A stretch of 39,263 bases of DNA, taken from assembly GCA_021286765.1 (NCBI GenBank), contig JAJTBS010000007.1:1-39263 (forward strand), given 5' to 3'. Shown here piece after piece: positions 8,660 through 16,600 of the stretch. Made by a program: the position numbers and the translations under genes. Positions within the stretch are counted from its first letter, which is position 1, and each line of letters opens with the position of its first letter. The DNA is from Holophagaceae bacterium (GTDB lineage: Bacteria; Acidobacteriota; Holophagae; Holophagales; Holophagaceae). A model generated the notes under the pieces. That model was not told the origin of the DNA and ran no database searches. It was given only the letters and a program-made list of their open reading frames with translations.

Positions 8660-10043
8660 CGCGCTCTCCTTCCTTCACGCGGGCCACCATGCGCTCGGCC
8701 TGGGCGCGGGCCCGGCCATCCAGGTCGCCCAGGCTGTCCGCCAGCAGCCGGGCCGCCACGAGCCGGGTGGCTGGGCTGGCGTGGTCCTCCATGTACTCCT
8801 GCAGGGTGGCGAGGGCATTGGGGTGGCAGTGGGCCTTGATCTCGCCGGGCTTGGCCAGGTCCATGAAATCCGAGCCCGTGCGGCCCATGCGGTAGCAGCT
8901 GGTGCAGAAGCTGGGGATGAAGCCCATCTGGGCCAGGTCGCGCACCACCTCGTCCAGGTCCCGGTGGTCGCCCAGGGAGAACTGGGCGCCGCCTTCGAGG
9001 GCATCCTCCTCGTAGCCGCCGGGGTTGGTGCGGCTGCCGGCGCTGATCTGGCTGATGCCCAGCTGCAGGGCCTCCCGGCGCACCTCGGGCCGTTCCCGGG
9101 TGCTGAGGATGAGGCCCGTGTAGGGCACCGCCAGGCGCATGATGGCGATGAGCTTGCGGAAGTCCGCATCGCTGACGGCGAAGGGCGGCGCCTCGCTGGT
9201 GCTGGAGCCTTCGGCGGGTTCGATGCGGGGCACGCTGATCGTGTGGGGGCCGCAGCCGAAGCGCGCCTCCAGGTGGCGGGCATGGTGCAGGATGGCCAGC
9301 AGCTCGAAGCGCCAGTCGTGGAGTCCGAAGAGGGCGCCGATGCCCACATCGTCGATGCCCGCCTGCATGGCGCGGTCCATGCAGCCCAGGCGCCAGTCGA
9401 AATCCGCCTTGGGGCCCCTGGGATGCATGCGGGCGTAGGTCTCCCGGTGGTAGGTCTCCTGGAAGAGCTGGTAGGTGCCGATCTCCGTCTCCTTGAGGCG
9501 GCGGAAATCCTCGGCCTCCAAAGGAGCAATGTTCACGTTGACGCGGCGGATGTTCTCCCCGCCATGGCGCACGGCGTACACCGTCCGGATGGCCGAGAGG
9601 ACGTAGTCCAGACCCTCGTCCGGATAGGCTTCGCCCGCCACCAGCACCAGGCGCTTGTGGCCCTGGGCGAGCAGGTGGCCCACCTCGGCGGCGATCTCCG
9701 CCTGCCGCAGGGCCCGCCTCGGCAGCTCCCGGTTGGAGGCGCGAAACGCGCAGTAGAGGCACTCGTTCCCGCAGAGGTTCGACACGTAGAGCGGCGCGAA
9801 CATCACGATGCGGTTGCCGTAGATCTGATCCTTCACCCACTTGGCGGTATCGAAGAGCTCCAGCAGCAGCCTGGGGTCCCGGAGGGCCATGAGGGGTGGC
9901 AGGTCCGCGTCCGCCAGCCCCTTCATCTCCCGGGCCTTGGCCAGCAGCTCGCGGACCCTCACGGGGTCTTCGGCAGGCATGGCCTCCAGGGCCGATTGGA
10001 TGGAGGCTTCAGCCAGGGGGAAGGATTCTGAGGGCCCGCGCAT
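8646..10043 (-). CDS. hydG: [FeFe]-hydrogenase maturase HydG (tyrosine lyase)
   Basis: Radical SAM tyrosine lyase that makes the CO and CN ligands and an Fe(CO)2(CN)-cysteine synthon for the H-cluster. I choose ATG 10043 (MRGPSESFPLAE) rather than the in-frame GTG five codons upstream, because GGAGG lies eight bases before the ATG; this gives 465 residues, the usual HydG length. The radical SAM cysteines are C91-x3-C95-x2-C98 (NLCGNECLYC). The auxiliary cluster is C380-x2-C383-x22-C406 near the C terminus, which separates HydG from the related ThiH. Conserved GEAYPDEGLDYV and LGISQISAGSRTNPGGY blocks agree. It is first in the operon, and the 83 bases upstream must hold the operon promoter unless it reads through from the EamA gene. 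Confidence 0.96.
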   Translation of the reverse strand: MRGPSESFPLAEASIQSALEAMPAEDPVRVRELLAKAREMKGLADADLPPLMALRDPRLLLELFDTAKWVKDQIYGNRIVMFAPLYVSNLCGNECLYCAFRASNRELPRRALRQAEIAAEVGHLLAQGHKRLVLVAGEAYPDEGLDYVLSAIRTVYAVRHGGENIRRVNVNIAPLEAEDFRRLKETEIGTYQLFQETYHRETYARMHPRGPKADFDWRLGCMDRAMQAGIDDVGIGALFGLHDWRFELLAILHHARHLEARFGCGPHTISVPRIEPAEGSSTSEAPPFAVSDADFRKLIAIMRLAVPYTGLILSTRERPEVRREALQLGISQISAGSRTNPGGYEEDALEGGAQFSLGDHRDLDEVVRDLAQMGFIPSFCTSCYRMGRTGSDFMDLAKPGEIKAHCHPNALATLQEYMEDHASPATRLVAARLLADSLGDLDGRARAQAERMVARVKEGERDVFC

Positions 10044-10083
10044 CAGGAGAACCTCCACGGGGGAGCGGTGCGCCTAAAAAATA

Positions 10084-10093
10084 ACCCATGGGT
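10084..10093. promoter_or_regulatory. Perfect palindrome with adjacent T-run upstream of hydG
   Basis: ACCCATGGGT is a perfect 10-base palindrome in the 83-base gap between the EamA gene and hydG. On the minus strand it is followed by TATTTTTT, the only such AT-rich stretch nearby. It could be a regulator half-site pair for the hyd operon, or a minimal terminator for the EamA transcript; the stem is too short to stand as an intrinsic terminator on its own. I see no clear -35/-10, FNR or sigma-54 consensus in this gap. Confidence 0.3.
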
Positions 10094-10126
10094 AATCTAA
10101 GGGCCACCCCATTCACCGGGCCTTGG

Positions 10127-10999
10127 TCACAACTCGACGGGCTGCCTCCGCGGTCCCAGGGTGTACCAGCCGATGGTGCCCAGGATCACCAGGCCACCCA
10201 GCAGCGCCCAGGTGGAGGGCCGCTCACCGAGGCCGAGAAACACCCACACGGGATTGAGCACCGCCTCCAGCGTGCCCGTCACCACGGCCACCGTGGCGGA
10301 GAGGCGCTTCATGCCGGCGCTGAAGAAGAGGTAGGCGATGCCGATCTGGAAGACGCCCAGGTAGAGCAGGATGCCCAGCTGTGGCGGTGTGGGGTGGAAA
10401 TCCTGGAGGGCCATTGGTGCGCAGACCAGGGCCACCAGGAGGTTGCCCAGGATGATGGCCGTCACCGGGTCGGCCTTCGGGTGGCTGCTCTTCTGCAGCT
10501 TCAAGGCGAGAGAGAAGAGGGCTAGGCAGACGCCGGAGGCGACCCCGAGGAGGTTGCCCGCCAGCGTGCCCGCGCCAAGGCGTCCCACGAAGAACAGACC
10601 CATGGCGGAGAAGCAGACCACCACCGCCACCAGGTCCCGACGTTGCAGGGGCCGGCGGGTCACCCAGGGCTCCAGGAACACCAGGTAGATGGGCGCCGAG
10701 AACTGCAGAAAGATCGCGTTGGCCGCGGTGGTGAGCTTGGTGGCGGCCACGAAGAGGATCAGCAGGGCGGCGTAGGCCAGGGCGCAGCCCAGGGCCAGGG
10801 CATCCGGCCGGGGGAAGGGCTCTCCGCCGCGCAGCCGCACGACCGCGGCGATGGTGAGGGCCGCCACGAGGCTGCGGGCGAAGGCGATCTGAAGGGCACC
10901 CAGGGGCAGCACCTTGATGAAGAGGCCGCTGGAGCTCCAGAGCAGGGCGGCCAGGGCCACCAGGGCCACGCCCCGGGTCGTGTCGGCGGATCGGTTCAT
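10127..10999 (-). CDS. DMT-superfamily (EamA) transporter
   Basis: A 290-residue membrane protein with about ten hydrophobic helices in two five-helix EamA repeats, the drug/metabolite transporter (RhaT/YdcZ-like) architecture. The frame is open further upstream, but the residues before MNRSADTTRG are shadow of the anti-sigma gene. ATG 10999 lets the first helix begin at about residue 10 (GVALVALAALLWSSSGLFIK), and WSSSGLFIK is the usual N-terminal EamA signature. The second repeat begins around LAGNLLGVASGVCLALFSL. The substrate is unknown; relatives export amino acids or other metabolites. It lies 58 bases downstream of the anti-sigma gene and 83 bases upstream of hydG, so read-through in either direction is possible. 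Confidence 0.88.
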   Translation of the reverse strand: MNRSADTTRGVALVALAALLWSSSGLFIKVLPLGALQIAFARSLVAALTIAAVVRLRGGEPFPRPDALALGCALAYAALLILFVAATKLTTAANAIFLQFSAPIYLVFLEPWVTRRPLQRRDLVAVVVCFSAMGLFFVGRLGAGTLAGNLLGVASGVCLALFSLALKLQKSSHPKADPVTAIILGNLLVALVCAPMALQDFHPTPPQLGILLYLGVFQIGIAYLFFSAGMKRLSATVAVVTGTLEAVLNPVWVFLGLGERPSTWALLGGLVILGTIGWYTLGPRRQPVEL

Positions 11000-11057
11000 C
11001 GTCCCATTGGAGCATGGAGCGATGGGACTCCGGCGGCGGGGGCGGTTTCCCGGCGCC

Positions 11058-11861
11058 TCAGCGGGGCGTCGACATTGGGGCCCGGCTCGCGAACCACTCC
11101 ACCACGGCCCGCCAGCCCATGAATTGCACGGGGCGTTCCAGGGCGATGAGGGCCCAGCATTCCCCTCCGGGATCCGCGGTGGGGCCATGGAGGTGGCCGG
11201 GGCGGTGCTCGATCCAGTCGCCTGCCCGCAGGTGGGCCGGACCGTCCTGCATGGCGCCGCAGAGCACCAGGGCGCGTTCGACGCCCCGGTGGTTGTGGAA
11301 GGGCGTGGCGCGGCCGCCCGGCAGGCAGGCCAGGTTGAGGCTGGCCCCGGTGGCATCCTCCTGGAGCACCGCCACCCTCGCCCCGCCGAGGCCATGGCGG
11401 ACCCAGCGCCACTGGGTGTCCGGTGGCAGGTGGGGCCGGAGGGCCTCCAGGGGGCGCTCGGCCAGGGAGATGGCGAGGTCCCCGCCCCGGGCCTCGCGGC
11501 AGGACTCGCAGTGGCCGAGGTGGACCCTCAGCAGCAGGGCGTGGAGGGGATCACCGCCGGGCTCCAGGGCGGACCAGGCCTCGGGTTCGGGGTGGTGCTG
11601 GGGCCCCCGGGGAACGCGGCCCTCGCGCAGGGCGGCCATGGCCCCGGCCAGGGCCTGCTCGCAGGGGGCACTGGTTTCCTCGCCCCAGGCCCGCCGCAGC
11701 AGGGCCGGCGTCCGTTCGAAGGAGGCGAGGAAGGTCTGGCAGGGCGGACAGATCGCCAGGTGGAGCTTCAGGCCCAGCCAGTCCAGAGGGCCCAGGGCAC
11801 CCTCCTCGTAGGCGGTGAGCAGGCTCGTGACCCGCTCGCAGGAAGGGACCAGGAAAGTCAT
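11058..11861 (-). CDS. ChrR-like anti-sigma factor with two zinc-finger motifs and a cupin
   Basis: A 267-residue protein. An N-terminal H34-x3-C38-x2-C41 (HLAICPPC) is the ZAS-type anti-sigma zinc finger, and a second copy occurs at H114-x3-C118-x2-C121 (HLGHCESC). The C-terminal half (about 165-250) is a cupin with metal-ligand candidates H189, H191, E195, H223 and H225 (FHNHRGVE, GHLHGP). Zinc finger plus cupin is the architecture of ChrR, which holds an ECF sigma factor inactive until oxidative or singlet-oxygen stress; two zinc fingers in tandem is unusual. Its ATG overlaps the sigma factor stop by four bases (ATGA), the standard arrangement for a cognate pair. No transmembrane segment is evident, so it is probably cytoplasmic. 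Confidence 0.82.
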   Translation of the reverse strand: MTFLVPSCERVTSLLTAYEEGALGPLDWLGLKLHLAICPPCQTFLASFERTPALLRRAWGEETSAPCEQALAGAMAALREGRVPRGPQHHPEPEAWSALEPGGDPLHALLLRVHLGHCESCREARGGDLAISLAERPLEALRPHLPPDTQWRWVRHGLGGARVAVLQEDATGASLNLACLPGGRATPFHNHRGVERALVLCGAMQDGPAHLRAGDWIEHRPGHLHGPTADPGGECWALIALERPVQFMGWRAVVEWFASRAPMSTPR

Positions 11862-12487
11862 CGTCCCTCCTGGGTCGGTGCGAATTCCGGCAGCAGGGCC
11901 CGCAGGGCGAGGCGCGCCCGGTGGACGCGCTGCCGCACCAGCTCGCGGGTGATGCCCAGGTGGCGGGCAATCTCGTCGGTGTTCCAGCCCTCCAGGTCCC
12001 GGAGGACGAAGACCGCGCGCTGGTCGTCTGAGAGCCGGTCCAGGCCCGACCGGACCTTGGCCTTCAGCTCCTCCTGCTCGACCTTCATCAGCGCCTCCGC
12101 GTCCTCGCTCCAGTCAAGGATGGTGTCCACGTTCATGTGATGCCCCTCGTCCCCGAAACGTGGCATCAGGTCCTCGATGGCATCCTCCCGGCGGCGGACC
12201 CGCTTCCGGCGCGCCATGAGGGCCTGGTTCACGCAGATCCGGTAGGCCCAGGTGCTGAACTTGCTCGCGCCATGGAAGCCCGGCAGCTCCCGGTGGAGGG
12301 TCAGCAGCGCGTCCTGCAGCGCATCCTGGCTCTCGGCCTCGTTGCCGAGAATCCGGTCGATCACCCGGAACAGCATCCCGAGGTGGGGGCGCACCAGGGC
12401 CTCGAAGGCCTCGGGGTCGCCCTGGGCAGCGGCCTGGACCAGGGTGGCCTCGGGGCGCGGATCCCGGGCCGGGGTGGGCTCAGGCAT
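11858..12487 (-). CDS. ECF RNA polymerase sigma factor
   Basis: A 209-residue sigma-70-family ECF factor. Region 2 (about 28-97) contains DALQDALLTLHRELPGF and the -10 recognition helix SKFSTWAYRICVNQ. An acidic linker (about 100-140) follows, then region 4 (about 145-200) with LSDDQRAVFVLRDLEGWNTD and the helix-turn-helix EIARHLGITRELVRQRVHRAR. Regions 1.1 and 3 are absent, as expected for ECF factors. It overlaps the upstream histidine kinase by eight bases and the downstream anti-sigma gene by four, so all three should be co-translated. The linker between the sigma domains is longer and more acidic than in minimal ECF proteins. I see no ECF-type autoregulated promoter upstream of the kinase. 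Confidence 0.93.
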   Translation of the reverse strand: MPEPTPARDPRPEATLVQAAAQGDPEAFEALVRPHLGMLFRVIDRILGNEAESQDALQDALLTLHRELPGFHGASKFSTWAYRICVNQALMARRKRVRRREDAIEDLMPRFGDEGHHMNVDTILDWSEDAEALMKVEQEELKAKVRSGLDRLSDDQRAVFVLRDLEGWNTDEIARHLGITRELVRQRVHRARLALRALLPEFAPTQEGR

Positions 12488-13715
12488 CCGGAGGCCCTGC
12501 CTTGGGCTTGGCGATGCGGGGCAGGCGCACCGTGAAGGCCGAGCCCAGCCCGTGGCCCCGGCTGGAGGCCCGAACGTCTCCGCCGTGGCGGGTGACGATC
12601 TCCTGGACGAGGAAGAGGCCCAGGCCCGTGCCGGCGACCTGCCGCGTCAGCTCGTCGCCCACCCGGAAGAAGCGGTGGAAGACCCGGGGCAGGTCTTTGG
12701 ATGCGATGCCCTGGCCCAGGTCGCTCACCACGATCAGCGCGTCGTCACCATCCCCGTCCAGGGTGACGGTGGTCTCCCGGGGCTCCGCGGCGTACTTGAA
12801 GGCGTTTGACAGCAGGTTCTCCACCACGGTGCCGAGGGCCTTGGGGTCGGCATTGACCCAGAGCGGCTCCGAGGCGAACTCCAGCCGGAGGCCCAGGGCG
12901 CCGGATCCCAGCCGCAGATCCATGGCCTCGCAGACCCCCCGAAGCCAGGGCGCCAGCTCCAGCGGGGCCTGGTGCAGGACGAGGCTGCCGGATTCCGCCC
13001 GGGCCACATCCAGAAGGTTGCCCACCAGTTCGTTCAGCCGCTCGATGTCCTTCTCCATGAGGCCGCGGATCCGCTGCTTCTGCTCGTCGGGCAGGGTGCG
13101 GGTGAAGAGCGTCTCCGTCCAGACGCGCAGGGAGGCGATGGGCGTCTTCAGCTCGTGGGTCACGGCGGAGGTGAAGTTCCGCTGGCGCAGCTTGAGATCC
13201 AGTTCCTCGGCCAGCTTGCGGTAGAGGAGCATGAAGCCGAGGAGCACGGCCACCACCATGAAGGCGCCTTCCGAGGCGGCCCGGAAGACCGAGTGCCAGC
13301 GCTGGTTCTGCAGCTCGACCATGGGTTCGGGGCGCAAGGCCAGGAAGGCTGAGCCGTCCAGCAGGGCCAGGTCGTCCGGCGAGGTGCGGGCTGGCACCAC
13401 CACCACATGGGGGTACACCCGGTGGATGGCCTCCCGGCGCCGCTCCAGGCTGGGCAGGGCGGGCAGGCGGCCCTCCACGGCCCCGGCCCGGGAGGTGGGA
13501 TCGGGCCGCGCGTGCATGAAGGCCAGGATGCTGAGGCTGTCCATCTGCCAGGCTTCGGCCCGGCTGGCGTTGAGCGCCTGGGCGCGGGCCTGGAGCAGGC
13601 GCCCGGATTCGCGGATCTGCACGTTGATCCACCAGCCCACCTGGACGCAGAGCACCAGCGAGACGGCCAGGAAGATGATGCGCTGGAGCGAGAAGGTGGG
13701 GGCGCGGTTCGCCAT
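12480..13715 (-). CDS. Membrane sensor histidine kinase of the sigma-factor operon
   Basis: A 411-residue kinase with two membrane helices (about 11-32 and 148-167) flanking a periplasmic sensor of roughly 115 residues with no domain I recognise. The phosphoacceptor is H187 in HELKTP (187-192). The ATPase domain has N304 in LLSNAFKYA, DLGQGI (332-337) and AGTGLGL (361-367). All catalytic boxes are intact. I place the start at ATG 13715 (MANRAPTFSLQRI), preceded by AGGG; the longer frame upstream is shadow of the divergent GAF kinase. The gene overlaps the ECF sigma gene by eight bases, and no response regulator is near. It may phosphorylate a distant regulator, or control the sigma/anti-sigma pair in a way not obvious from sequence. 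Confidence 0.88.
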   Translation of the reverse strand: MANRAPTFSLQRIIFLAVSLVLCVQVGWWINVQIRESGRLLQARAQALNASRAEAWQMDSLSILAFMHARPDPTSRAGAVEGRLPALPSLERRREAIHRVYPHVVVVPARTSPDDLALLDGSAFLALRPEPMVELQNQRWHSVFRAASEGAFMVVAVLLGFMLLYRKLAEELDLKLRQRNFTSAVTHELKTPIASLRVWTETLFTRTLPDEQKQRIRGLMEKDIERLNELVGNLLDVARAESGSLVLHQAPLELAPWLRGVCEAMDLRLGSGALGLRLEFASEPLWVNADPKALGTVVENLLSNAFKYAAEPRETTVTLDGDGDDALIVVSDLGQGIASKDLPRVFHRFFRVGDELTRQVAGTGLGLFLVQEIVTRHGGDVRASSRGHGLGSAFTVRLPRIAKPKAGPPDA

Positions 13716-13799
13716 GTCCCTATCTTGGGGCAAACGGCCCCCGGGGGCGAAGCGAGAGGACCCTTGGCAGCGCGGGCGGGCAGGGCCATCCTGGAGTCC

Positions 13800-15242
13800 A
13801 TGCCCCATTCGAACCAGTCCTCGGGCCCCAAGCCGATCCCGCCTCCCACGAAGACCAGTTCGGGTCCCAAGGCGGTGGCTCCGGCGCAGGCGCCGCGCCC
13901 CCAGGGGGCGGAGATGCTGGCGGAGCTCATGCAGGCCCAGCGGCAACTCACCCAGGCCATGCATGAGACCCGGGATCTGAGGGCCAAGCTGGGGCGCCGC
14001 TCCCACCAGATGCAGGTGCTCCAGCAGGTCTCCGAGATTCTGGCCGCCACCTCCAAGGGCGGGCAGGTGGTCAGTGTGGTCCTCGATGTGCTCGCCCAGG
14101 AGTTCCATTGCCAGCGGGCCGTGGTCTGGACCCTGGAGGATGGGGGCGTCGGCTACGTGCCCAAGGAGGGCACCGGTCTGCCGCGGGCGGAGTGGTCGGC
14201 CCTGCGGCTGCCGGCCCCCAACCCCTTTCCTGGGACGCCCCTGGTACTCTTCCAGAGCCAGTGGCTGGATGCCTCCTGCGATGGCGAGTCTCTGGGGCCG
14301 CTCCGGGGCACCGATGGGGCCCAGCTCTTCTTCATCCCCTTCGAGCACCAGCTGCTGCTGCTGGGCTTCGCCATCCTGGCCCTGCCGGCGGACCGGCACT
14401 GGGAGGAGGAGGACCTCGATTCCATCACCATCCTTCAGCGGCAGGCGGCCATCTCCCTCTACAACGCCTGGCTGTTCCGCGACCTCTCCGAGCAGCGGGA
14501 CGCGTTGCAGCGGCAGGCTCTGGAACTGGAGCGGGTCAACGACGCGCTTCGCGAGGCGGACCAGCTGAAGAGCGAGTTCCTGGCCCTCACCAGCCATGAG
14601 CTCCGCACGCCGCTCACGGGCATCCTCGGGTTCACGCGACTCGTCATGGACGGGCTCTACGACGATGCGGAGGAAATGCGCTCGATGCTCCAGGACAGCT
14701 ACACCTCCGGCCAGCACCTGCTGGGGCTGCTGAACGACATCCTGGACCTGGCCAAGATCGAATCAGGCAAGCTCGAGGTCCACCCCGAGTCCTTCAGCCT
14801 CCCCATCCTGCTGGAGGAGGTGAAGCCCATCGCCGAGGCCTATCCCCGCCGGCCCAACGTCGAGCTCTTCTGGCCCGACCTGGAGGATTTCCCGGAAGTG
14901 GTGGTGGATCCGAGCCGCCTGAAGCAGGTGCTGCTCAACCTGCTCTCCAATGCCCTCAAGTTCACCAAGGAGGGCAGCGTCGCCGTGCAGGTGGAGCGGC
15001 ACCCTGGCCACATCGCCTTGCTGGTCGTGGACACAGGCATCGGCGTCAGCCATGAGGCCCAGGCGCGGCTCTTCCAGAAGTTCGCCCAAGCCGAAGGCGG
15101 CCACAGCCGGGAATTCGGGGGCACCGGGCTCGGCCTGGTCATCTGCAAGCACCTGATGGAGATGATGGGCGGGACCATCGGCTTGGCCAGCGATGGCCTG
15201 GGCAAGGGCAGCACCCTCCGGATCACGATGCCCATCGCCTGA
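13800..15242 (+). CDS. Soluble GAF-domain sensor histidine kinase
   Basis: A 480-residue kinase without membrane helices. It has a Pro/Ser/Lys-rich N terminus (1-40), a coiled-coil-like helix (about 40-85), a GAF domain (about 85-225), a second helix (225-258), HisKA with H266 in SHELRTPL, and HATPase_c. The ATPase boxes are N384 (LLSNALKFT), DTGIGV (411-416) and GGTGLGL (440-446). ATG 13800 is preceded by GGAG four bases upstream; the upstream extension of the frame is shadow of the divergent kinase. It is transcribed away from the sensor kinase/sigma operon across an 84-base gap. No receiver domain or response regulator follows; the next gene is an aminotransferase. The ligand of the GAF domain cannot be told. 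Confidence 0.9.
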   Translation: MPHSNQSSGPKPIPPPTKTSSGPKAVAPAQAPRPQGAEMLAELMQAQRQLTQAMHETRDLRAKLGRRSHQMQVLQQVSEILAATSKGGQVVSVVLDVLAQEFHCQRAVVWTLEDGGVGYVPKEGTGLPRAEWSALRLPAPNPFPGTPLVLFQSQWLDASCDGESLGPLRGTDGAQLFFIPFEHQLLLLGFAILALPADRHWEEEDLDSITILQRQAAISLYNAWLFRDLSEQRDALQRQALELERVNDALREADQLKSEFLALTSHELRTPLTGILGFTRLVMDGLYDDAEEMRSMLQDSYTSGQHLLGLLNDILDLAKIESGKLEVHPESFSLPILLEEVKPIAEAYPRRPNVELFWPDLEDFPEVVVDPSRLKQVLLNLLSNALKFTKEGSVAVQVERHPGHIALLVVDTGIGVSHEAQARLFQKFAQAEGGHSREFGGTGLGLVICKHLMEMMGGTIGLASDGLGKGSTLRITMPIA

Positions 15243-15330
15243 CAGCAAGCCCCAGACGGGTGGTCTGTGCTCGCTGGCGGGGCTTCGCCCGGCGATATGC
15301 GAAAATGGCAGTTTGCGTCCGGAGTCCCCC

Positions 15331-16539
15331 ATGTCCTACCAGCGCCGCCCGGAGTTCCTCCCCTTCACCCGCCCCATGGTGGGCGAAGAGGAGATCGCGG
15401 AGATCATCGACTCGATCCACAGCGGCTGGATCACCACCGGGCCCAAGTCGGCGGCCTTCGAGGAGAAGCTGAAGGCGTACAACGGCGTGCCCCACTGCCT
15501 GGCCATGAACAGCGCCACCACGGCCCAGGAGATCACCATGCAGGTGCTTCACCTGCAGCCCGGCGACGAGGTCATCACCACCTCGCTCACCTGGGTGAGC
15601 ACCCTCAGCACCGTGGTGCTGCAGGGCGGCGTGCCCGTGCTGGTGGACATCGATCCCGTGACGCTGAACCTCGACCCCGCCAAGATCGAGGCGGCCATCA
15701 CGCCCCGCACCAAGGGGATCATCCCCGTCCACCTGACGGGCCTGCCCTGTCCCATGGACGAGATCTGGCGCATCGCCGAGAAGCATGGCCTCTGGGTCAT
15801 TGAAGATGCGGCGCAGGCCATGGGCGCCCACTACAAGGGCACCAAGATCGGCGGCGATCCGCGCTCGATCATGAGCGTCTACAGTTTCCACCCCAACAAG
15901 AACATGACCACGGGGGAGGGCGGCGCCATCGCCTTCTTCAACGACGAGTACGAGAGCCGCATCAAGCGCCTGCGCTTCCACGGCATCGACCGCGACGCAT
16001 GGAAGCGCTTCGCCAAGGAGGGCAGCCCTCATACGGAGGTCTACGAGCCCGCCCGCAAGGCCAACTTCATGGACCTGCAGGCGGCCATGGGGCTGCATCA
16101 GATCGGCAAGCTGGACGGGTTCAACGCCCGCCGCGGGGTGCTCTTCCACCGCTACCTGGACCTGATGAAGGACCTGGACGAGGTGATGCTTCCTTCTCCC
16201 GGGGATGCCGACCACGGGCACTGCTTCCACCTCTTCGTGCTGCGCATCCATCCTGAAAAGCTGGGTCTGGACCGGGATGCCTTCGTGGCCGCCCTCAAGG
16301 AGGAGAACATCGGCACGGGCATCCACTACCGCCCGGCTCACATCCACCCCTGGTACCGGGACTTCTACGCGGCGAACCCGCAGCACCTGCCCAAGGACGG
16401 CCTGCCCCACAGCGAGTGGAGCGGCGAGCGCCTCATGAGCCTGCCGCTCTGGCCAGGCCTCACCGAGGCCGACCAGGACCAGACCGTGGCGGCCATCAAG
16501 CACGTGATCGCACGGGCCAAGGCCGCGAGGACCATCTGA
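15331..16539 (+). CDS. ArnB-like DegT/DnrJ/EryC1 sugar aminotransferase
   Basis: A 402-residue PLP-dependent aminotransferase that transfers an amino group to a nucleotide-linked keto-sugar. It follows E. coli ArnB closely along its length: LPFTRPMVGEEEI, SGWITTGPKS (31-40), PGDEVITTSLTWVSTL (77-92), ITPRTKGIIPVH, IEDAAQAMGAHYKG (157-170), the PLP lysine K190 in SFHPNKN, GIGTGIHYRPAH near the C terminus, and SEWSGERLMSLPLWPG. This suggests a UDP-4-keto-pentose or similar 4-keto-hexose substrate, but DegT specificity cannot be read reliably from sequence. ATG 15331 has GGAG seven bases upstream. No other arn or sugar-biosynthesis gene is present; the gene sits between two histidine kinases. 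Confidence 0.85.
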   Translation: MSYQRRPEFLPFTRPMVGEEEIAEIIDSIHSGWITTGPKSAAFEEKLKAYNGVPHCLAMNSATTAQEITMQVLHLQPGDEVITTSLTWVSTLSTVVLQGGVPVLVDIDPVTLNLDPAKIEAAITPRTKGIIPVHLTGLPCPMDEIWRIAEKHGLWVIEDAAQAMGAHYKGTKIGGDPRSIMSVYSFHPNKNMTTGEGGAIAFFNDEYESRIKRLRFHGIDRDAWKRFAKEGSPHTEVYEPARKANFMDLQAAMGLHQIGKLDGFNARRGVLFHRYLDLMKDLDEVMLPSPGDADHGHCFHLFVLRIHPEKLGLDRDAFVAALKEENIGTGIHYRPAHIHPWYRDFYAANPQHLPKDGLPHSEWSGERLMSLPLWPGLTEADQDQTVAAIKHVIARAKAARTI

Positions 16540-16582
16540 ATGGATCGACATTTAACCAGGTAGGGCAAGCTGCCGATTAAGA

Positions 16583-16600
16583 GGCAAGGCGGACCTTGCC
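16583..16600 (+). promoter_or_regulatory. Hairpin abutting the start codon of the hybrid kinase
   Basis: GGCAAGG, loop CGGA, CCTTGCC: a perfect seven-base-pair stem ending exactly one base before the TTG at 16601. If that start is right, the stem contains the purine-rich ribosome site and would hinder initiation. Alternatively it is a remnant terminator for the aminotransferase gene, although no T-run follows, and translation would begin at GTG 16613. Confidence 0.4.

Noticed and set aside
8589..10031. 480-codon plus-strand frame antisense to hydG
   Set aside because: hydG on the minus strand has all radical SAM and auxiliary-cluster cysteines; the antisense product has no recognisable feature.
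10044..10126. Possible sigma-54 promoter upstream of hydG (TGGCCC-N5-TTAC)
   Set aside because: The GG at -24 fits, but the essential GC at -12 is AC, so the match is not good enough to claim.
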